Origin: Roseovarius atlanticus | GTDB taxonomy: Bacteria > Pseudomonadota > Alphaproteobacteria > Rhodobacterales > Rhodobacteraceae | Assembly: GCF_001441615.1 (NCBI RefSeq) | Contig: NZ_LAXJ01000024.1 | Location: 1 to 57,501 of the forward strand | Direction of reading: 5' to 3' | Length of the DNA stretch: 57,501 nt | In this document: positions 52,570 to 57,501 of the stretch, one piece after another | Layout of the letters: each line of letters begins with the position of its first letter | How positions within the stretch are numbered: position 1 is the stretch's first letter | Position numbers and translations under genes: made by a program | The notes under the pieces: model-generated | Told to the model about the DNA's origin: nothing | What the model saw: the letters and a program-made list of their open reading frames with translations, nothing else | Database searches by the model: none

Positions 52570-53643
52570 CTACTCCGCCGTATCGTCAAGCTTTGCGGGC
52601 TTCAGCCCGGAATAATAGGCCGCGAGCGCCGCGATTTCCTCGTCCGTGAGGTCTTTCGAGGCCTTGAACATCAACTCCGCCGCCCGGCCTCCGCCGCGGT
52701 TGCCTTCGCGCCACAGCGTCAATTGCTGCGCGAGATAGGGCGCGTGCTGTCCGGCCAGCGACGGAAAGGCCGGATTGATCGGCGCGCTCCACGGCCCGTG
52801 ACAGGCCCGGCACGCCGGCACGCTTTGCGAGCCGCCTTCGGCAAAGGCCAGCGCCCGACCTTCCGCGGCCAGCTCCGCCGGCGCCATCGCCGTGCCCTCG
52901 GGCGAGACGTCCGCAAAACTCCGCGCCAGCCGCTCGACCGACGCCTTGGGAAGCTGGCTCATCACCTCGTACATGATCCCGCTGTCGCGCGTGCCGTCGC
53001 GATAGGCGGCAAGGCTTTGCGCGATATACGTCTCCGACAGGATATCCAGCCGCGGCACCTGCGCGTTCTGGCTGACACCGTCCGGTCCGTGGCACACCGC
53101 ACAGCCTCCCTCGGCATCGTCCGTCATCGCCTGCCATGTCTCCGGCGTCATTCCCTTCTGCGCTCGCAGGAAAGCGACCAGCGGCCAGACATCGTCTTTC
53201 CGCTCCGCAGGCCAGGCAGGCATCCCGCTCATCTTGATGCCATTATGGATGATCCAGTGCATCTCGGGCGCGCTCCAGTGGTCGGCCACCAGCGCAAGCG
53301 AGGGCGGTTCGGGCAGCATCTGCTGCACCGTGGCGCTGCGCGGCACGCCCGGCGCGCCGTGACAGTCCATGCAGGCGGATTTGTAATGTCCGGCCCCCAG
53401 CGCCACCATGTCGGGCGTATCCAGATTGTCCGGCACCGCGCTATCTGGCGGCGCGCGAAAGCCTACCGAGCTTTCGAAGGTGGTGTGCATCGCCCAGGTC
53501 ACGCCGGGCCAATGCCCCTGCCGCGCCGAGACGTTGAACAGGCCCACACCGATGATCAGAACCGCCACCACAAGGCCCAGCACGGCGGCGATGCCCGCCA
53601 TGGTGATCACCGTCCTGCCGTGCAGCTCCCGCACCCACCTCAT
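52570..53643 (-). CDS. Tri-haem cytochrome c, membrane-anchored
   Basis: 357 residues. N-terminal membrane anchor (ITMAGIAAVLGLVVAVLIIGV). Three CxxCH sites are visible: CMDCH, CAVCH and CRACH, each with a Met or similar later in its domain (SGMPAW, for instance). The latter two form a c4-like pair. It overlaps the CtaG gene and is the last gene of the oxidase operon, so it probably feeds electrons to that oxidase. No gene is seen in the 52267-52569 gap to its right neighbour's end; that stretch is intergenic. Confidence 0.88.
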   Translation of the reverse strand: MRWVRELHGRTVITMAGIAAVLGLVVAVLIIGVGLFNVSARQGHWPGVTWAMHTTFESSVGFRAPPDSAVPDNLDTPDMVALGAGHYKSACMDCHGAPGVPRSATVQQMLPEPPSLALVADHWSAPEMHWIIHNGIKMSGMPAWPAERKDDVWPLVAFLRAQKGMTPETWQAMTDDAEGGCAVCHGPDGVSQNAQVPRLDILSETYIAQSLAAYRDGTRDSGIMYEVMSQLPKASVERLARSFADVSPEGTAMAPAELAAEGRALAFAEGGSQSVPACRACHGPWSAPINPAFPSLAGQHAPYLAQQLTLWREGNRGGGRAAELMFKASKDLTDEEIAALAAYYSGLKPAKLDDTAE

Positions 53644-54206
53644 GCCGTCTCCTCCCGTATCACGCGCGCGGCCAGCACCAAGGCCCCCACAAGGTAGACC
53701 GGCGTGCCGATCGCCAGCATCAGGATACCGCCCAGCTGCTGGCCCGAAAGGTCCGGCGCCCGGCCACAGATCTCGGCGTAAAGATCACCGGGGGCCAGAA
53801 CCAGCAGCGCGCCCAGTAAAGTCATGTGCATCGACGTCAGGAACAGCCCCCCTGCCCCCACCAGCGGCTGGCGCGCATGAAGCGCCCCGGACCACACGGC
53901 CAGCCCGGCGGCCAGGAACGCCAGCTGCTCCAGCACCCGCCCGCCAAGGCTCAGCTGCGCGAACCCGTGCAACTGAGGCAGGTGCCACGCCCAGACGATG
54001 GCGAACTCGACGACCGCCGCCAGCATCACCGGCACCGCGAACCGCCGGGCCAGGCCCGGCCACGCCAGCATCATCAAGGGCGCCACGCCCGCCACCAGCC
54101 CCATATGCCTCAGCATATGCGCCGGAAACGGCCCCGCCCATGCCTCCCAAGGCGGCAGGTAAAGCCCGGCCAGCAGCGCCAACGCAGAGATCCCTGCCAG
54201 CCTCAA
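53640..54206 (-). CDS. ctaG: Cytochrome c oxidase assembly protein, CtaG-caa3 type
   Basis: 188 residues with five or six membrane helices. PFPAHMLRHMGLVAGVAPLM and EFAIVWAWHLPQLH have the His residues of the caa3-type CtaG family, which delivers copper to the oxidase. FLTSMHMTLLGALLVLAP contains a further His. It overlaps its neighbours by four bases on both sides. Confidence 0.85.
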   Translation of the reverse strand: MRLAGISALALLAGLYLPPWEAWAGPFPAHMLRHMGLVAGVAPLMMLAWPGLARRFAVPVMLAAVVEFAIVWAWHLPQLHGFAQLSLGGRVLEQLAFLAAGLAVWSGALHARQPLVGAGGLFLTSMHMTLLGALLVLAPGDLYAEICGRAPDLSGQQLGGILMLAIGTPVYLVGALVLAARVIREETA

Positions 54207-54574
54207 AGGCAGGTCTCTATGAAGAGCGCCGGCATCGCCACGAAGATCACCCCGATGGCCGACGCGATGCTCAGCAGGAACCCCGCGTGCCCAAGGAACT
54301 CGCGCCGGTCCTCGACTGTGGGCTTGTCATGCACGTAGTCCTGGTCATCCGGGTAATCCCACTGCACCCACGCCTTCCACGCGATGACACCGATCACCGC
54401 AAGCGCCGCCACGGTCAGCACCAGGATCGACAGCCGCGCCACCTCGGGCGTGCCGATCTTGCTGCATTCCACTGCCGTGATCGCGTAGATGATCGCGAAA
54501 TGCAGCGTCCAGACCGTGGGTGCGGCGACCATGTGCCAGATGCTTTCGTGCCGGAACGGGGTTTCCTCGGTCAT
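54203..54574 (-). CDS. Small oxidase-operon membrane protein
   Basis: 123 residues with about three helices (WTLHFAIIYAITAVEC, ILVLTVAALAVIGVIAW, FLLSIASAIGVIFVAMP). It lies 10 bases from the subunit I gene and overlaps ctaG, a position typical of accessory proteins in alternative oxidase clusters. It may be an accessory subunit. The family name is not recognised. Confidence 0.65.
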   Translation of the reverse strand: MTEETPFRHESIWHMVAAPTVWTLHFAIIYAITAVECSKIGTPEVARLSILVLTVAALAVIGVIAWKAWVQWDYPDDQDYVHDKPTVEDRREFLGHAGFLLSIASAIGVIFVAMPALFIETCL

Positions 54575-54584
54575 CCTATCCGCC

Positions 54585-57206
54585 TCACATCAGCCTCGGG
54601 GCCACGCCGACCAACAGCGTCGTGATCACCCCTGACAGGCACATGAAATGCCAGAACAGCGTCGTGTTGCGCAGATCGGCATCGTAACGTTGGGTCAGCT
54701 TGCCGAACACGCTGCCCGCCAGGCAATAGAGCAGCATGATCACCGCCAGCACGCAATGCGCCGAGGTCCAGACCGTCATCGCGTACATCACCGCCGGAAA
54801 GGCGTGGGTTTCGGGTTGAAGCCCCGGCATCACGATCGCCAGCCACATGCCCCCCAGCGCCGCGCAGGTCGCCATTACTGCACCGACGATGCACCAGCGT
54901 GCCACGCCCTGTCGCCCGCCCCGGTTCAACTCTCGCGCCGCCACCGTCGCGCCCCAGGCGACCACAAAGGCCAGCAAGGCCATCAGCGCCCAGGTCACGT
55001 CGGGCAACGCCGCGCCCTCGGGCGGGAAATCCGGCCGCGCCGTCCAGAAAAAGAACACACCGAAGACGAGGCTGGCAAAGGCCGTCGCATCCCCCAGCAT
55101 GGTTATGAAGACGGCCCACCACCCCGGCGCCTTGGGCCCGGTCACATAGACCGGCAGGCGCAGGCCAAGCCCCGCGTCCCGCATCGGGTCTTTCGGCACC
55201 TGCGCGGTCGAGGTCCATAGCCAGTAGATCACGCAGGCCACGGCACACACGCCCGAAAACGCCGACAGCCAGTAAAACTTGAAAACCGGCAGGATGAACG
55301 CGCCGCCAGTGAACGCCGCCGCCCACAGCGTGATCCAGGCCGGCCCGGTGACCTGCACGACCGCCTGCGGCACCGCGTCCACCGCCGAGGTCACGATGGT
55401 CTCGCGCCGCCCCTCGGGCGCGTCGGGGATGTAGAACTTGCCCTTGTCGAACCGCTCCAGGAATTTCGGCTGCTCCCACAGCGGATAGCGCGAGGTGATG
55501 TAGGGCACCGAGCGCACGCCCCACGCCTCCTCCGGCACGTCATGCGACCATTCCAGCGTGCCACCGTTCCACGGGTTCCGCTCGGTCAGCGGTTGCTTGC
55601 CCTTGGGGCGCAACAGATCCCATGCGAAGACCAGGATGCCGGCGGCCACGATGAAGCTGCCCACGGTCGACACCATGTTCAGCACGTCCCACCCGGCAGC
55701 CTCGGGGTATGTGAAGACGCGCCGCGGCATCCCCTGCAAGCCTGTCAAATGCATCGGCAGGAAACAGATGTTGAAGCCCGAGAAGGTCAGCCAGAATGCC
55801 CATTTGCTCAGCCGGTCCGACATCTTCTTCTTGGTGAAGAACGGGTAGAAATAATAGATCCCCCCGATGATCGGAAAGACCATGCCGCCGAAAAGCGTGT
55901 AATGCAGGTGCGCCACGATGAAATAGGTGTCATGCACCTGCCAGTCGAAGGGCGCGATGGCCACCATCACCCCGGTCAGCCCGCCGGCGGTGAAAATCGC
56001 CAAGGCACCCGCGATCCACAGCATCGGTTGGCTCATAGTCACGCGGCCCACCATCAACGTGGCGACAAAGGCGAAGATCTGTACGCCCGTCGGGATCACC
56101 ACCGCCTCGGACGCCGCCGAGAAAAAGCCCAGCGACAAAGACGGCAGCCCGGTGGTGAACATGTGGTGCACCCACAGACCGAAGCTCAGGAACCCCACAC
56201 CGACCGCCGACAGCACGATCCAGGAATACCCCACCATCGGCCGCTGCGCCGCCGTCGGCACGATCATCGCGGCGATGGCGATGGATGGCAGGAAGACGAT
56301 GTAGACCTCCGGGTGTCCGAAGATCCAGAAAAGGTGCTGCCACAACAGGGGGTCGCCGCCCCGGTCGGGGTCGAAAAAGGGCCAGTCCATCGAGCGTTGC
56401 AGCTCGAACAGGAAATCCCCCGCGATGAGCGGCGGAAAGGCGAAAAGGATCATCACGCCCACCACCAGCACGTACCACGCGTAAAGCGGCATCAGGTTGA
56501 TGCGCATTCCCGGCGGACGGCACTTGATCGTGCCCACGATCAATTCCACCGCCGCGGCAATCGACGCGACCTCGATGAAGGACAGACCCAAAAGCCAGAT
56601 GTCCGGCCCGATCCCCTCCTGCTCGGTCGCCAGCGGCGGGTACATGAACCAGCCCGAACTGGGCGCGACATTGAACAGGATCGAGCCCAGAACGAAAATT
56701 CCGCCGATCAGAAACGACCAGTAACCATAGGCCGACAGGCGCGGAAACGGCATGTCCCGCGCGCCCAGAAAGGCCGGCAGGATCAGGATCGACACCGCCT
56801 CGAACATCGGGACGGCAAAGAGGAACATCATCGCCGAGCCGTGCATGGTAAAGAACTGGTTGAAGCGGTCGGCACTCAGGAAATCGTTGTCCGGCACCGC
56901 CAGCTGGATCCGCATCAAAAGGGCCAGCACGCCCGCGCACAGCATGAAGAAAAAGGCGGTCAGCGAGTACCACACGCCCACCTCGGTATTGTTGACCGCC
57001 GACCAGTAGCGCCAGCCTTTCGGCGTCTCCCACGCTTTCCTAAGATCCGCCTCGCGCCTGGCCTTCACCTCCGGGTCGACGGGCACATCCAGCATCTCTT
57101 CGGTCGGGGGATAGGTGCCCTCGGGGCCTGCGTCGTAAACCTTGCCGCCATCGCCGCGCCGGGCGGTGCCTTGGGGGGTGTCTTTGGGGGTGTCGGTGTC
57201 GCTCAT
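54585..57206 (-). CDS. Cytochrome c oxidase subunit I + III fusion
   Basis: 873 residues. Residues about 50-570 are subunit I: copper/haem ligand WIFGHPEVYIVFLP, VHHMFTTG for two CuB His, and HDTYFIVAHLHY for the haem His. Residues about 620-873 are subunit III (GWWAVFITMLGDATAFASLVFGVFF, and TSAHCVLAVIMLLYC). The usual K-channel Lys position (PTGIK in typical aa3) reads PTGVQ here. It overlaps the coxB end by four bases. It resembles CoxN-type oxidases of rhizobia and Rhodobacterales. Confidence 0.93.
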   Translation of the reverse strand: MSDTDTPKDTPQGTARRGDGGKVYDAGPEGTYPPTEEMLDVPVDPEVKARREADLRKAWETPKGWRYWSAVNNTEVGVWYSLTAFFFMLCAGVLALLMRIQLAVPDNDFLSADRFNQFFTMHGSAMMFLFAVPMFEAVSILILPAFLGARDMPFPRLSAYGYWSFLIGGIFVLGSILFNVAPSSGWFMYPPLATEQEGIGPDIWLLGLSFIEVASIAAAVELIVGTIKCRPPGMRINLMPLYAWYVLVVGVMILFAFPPLIAGDFLFELQRSMDWPFFDPDRGGDPLLWQHLFWIFGHPEVYIVFLPSIAIAAMIVPTAAQRPMVGYSWIVLSAVGVGFLSFGLWVHHMFTTGLPSLSLGFFSAASEAVVIPTGVQIFAFVATLMVGRVTMSQPMLWIAGALAIFTAGGLTGVMVAIAPFDWQVHDTYFIVAHLHYTLFGGMVFPIIGGIYYFYPFFTKKKMSDRLSKWAFWLTFSGFNICFLPMHLTGLQGMPRRVFTYPEAAGWDVLNMVSTVGSFIVAAGILVFAWDLLRPKGKQPLTERNPWNGGTLEWSHDVPEEAWGVRSVPYITSRYPLWEQPKFLERFDKGKFYIPDAPEGRRETIVTSAVDAVPQAVVQVTGPAWITLWAAAFTGGAFILPVFKFYWLSAFSGVCAVACVIYWLWTSTAQVPKDPMRDAGLGLRLPVYVTGPKAPGWWAVFITMLGDATAFASLVFGVFFFWTARPDFPPEGAALPDVTWALMALLAFVVAWGATVAARELNRGGRQGVARWCIVGAVMATCAALGGMWLAIVMPGLQPETHAFPAVMYAMTVWTSAHCVLAVIMLLYCLAGSVFGKLTQRYDADLRNTTLFWHFMCLSGVITTLLVGVAPRLM

Positions 57207-57501
57207 TCCAGTCCCCCAAGATAGGCCGCCATCGCAGACAATTCTTCATCCGACAGGTGGTCATAGCCCGGCATCTCGACCCCGGGCTTGAACTCTGCCG
57301 GGTCGCGCACCCAGTCGCGCAGCGCGTCCTCGGTCATCGGCAGGATGCCTGCCGCCAGCGATACGCGCGAGGCCAGATGCGTCAGGTCCGGGCCCACCTG
57401 CCCTTCGGCTTGGGTGCCGCGCACCGCATGACAGCCGCCACAGCCTTCGGACAGGAATAGCTCGGCGCCGCGCTGCGCCTCGGCGCTGGCGGGTGCCACC
57501 G
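57203..57501 (-). CDS. C-terminal cytochrome c domain of caa3-type oxidase subunit II (5' end cut)
   Basis: About 99 residues visible, open to the window edge. It starts inside a domain (APASAEAQRGAELF) with CGGCHAVRGT as haem site and MPGYDHLSDEELSAM with the Met region. It directly precedes and overlaps the oxidase subunit I gene (ATGA), which is the coxB/ctaC place. A separate cytochrome c is an alternative. Confidence 0.8.
   Translation of the reverse strand, partial: VAPASAEAQRGAELFLSEGCGGCHAVRGTQAEGQVGPDLTHLASRVSLAAGILPMTEDALRDWVRDPAEFKPGVEMPGYDHLSDEELSAMAAYLGGLE

Noticed and set aside
55542..57224. 560-codon + strand frame opposite oxidase subunit I
   Set aside because: Shadow, low-complexity His/Arg/Gln/Asp-rich.

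Overview
The window looks like the chromosome of a marine alphaproteobacterium of the Rhodobacterales (Roseobacter-type). The host DNA is very GC-rich. It carries a Fur-type Irr regulator divergent from fabA, the fabA/fabB/fabI set, an SPOR lipoprotein-dacC-tmk-holB-tatD-MBL run, a serralysin-like RTX protease with the N-terminal Cys motif, and a cytochrome oxidase operon with a fused subunit I+III. No species name can be read from the sequence alone.

Layout. 1-4.5 kb: miaB (cut by the window edge), a conserved hypothetical, a ferric-reductase-like membrane protein with an intradiol-dioxygenase-like exported protein, a PACE-type transporter and a small membrane protein. 4.6-10.7 kb: fabI-fabB and fabA-irr, separated by a roughly 3 kb insert (HWE sensor kinase, sulfotransferase-like gene, small acidic protein). 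10.7-22.3 kb: mostly + strand metabolic genes, including quinone oxidoreductase, FKBP, a tight HAD/hydrolase/dehydratase/macro-domain operon, an EEP-family phosphodiesterase, pcaD-like lactonase, MFS efflux, Zn alcohol dehydrogenase and an enolase-superfamily enzyme. Two double-palindrome elements lie between these genes. 22.3-24.8 kb: an ECF sigma / anti-sigma / subtilase operon. 24.9-31.4 kb: a long minus-strand housekeeping operon ending (5' side) at an SPOR lipoprotein. 31.59-31.68 kb: tRNA-Ser(UGA).

31.66-49.86 kb: an integrated element bounded by a 17-bp direct repeat that copies the 3' end of tRNA-Ser. It has a tyrosine integrase, and a trio of 12-bp-period GCTATAC boxes at each end that look like integrase arm sites. 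It encodes a nearly complete HK97-type head and packaging set (portal, fused protease/capsid, connectors, small and large terminase), two tail-chaperone-like proteins and a tape measure. I find no major tail protein, tail tip, lysis, replication, repressor or excisionase gene. The minor tail gene after the tape measure has an in-frame TAA. The element also carries cargo in three places: a three-gene GHKL-ATPase / STAS-like / membrane-protein operon, an SRA-HNH McrA-like enzyme in the middle of the head genes, and a zinc-ribbon plus PIN-like pair near attR. A hairpin-dense, gene-free stretch at 36.9-37.4 kb lies beside a strong promoter with two operator palindromes. The element is therefore either a decayed prophage or a tail-dependent satellite-like element acting as a defence carrier.

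49.95-57.5 kb: host DNA resumes with the RTX metalloprotease and a minus-strand oxidase operon (coxB end, fused coxA/coxC, small membrane protein, CtaG, tri-haem cytochrome c). The subunit I lacks the usual K-channel lysine.
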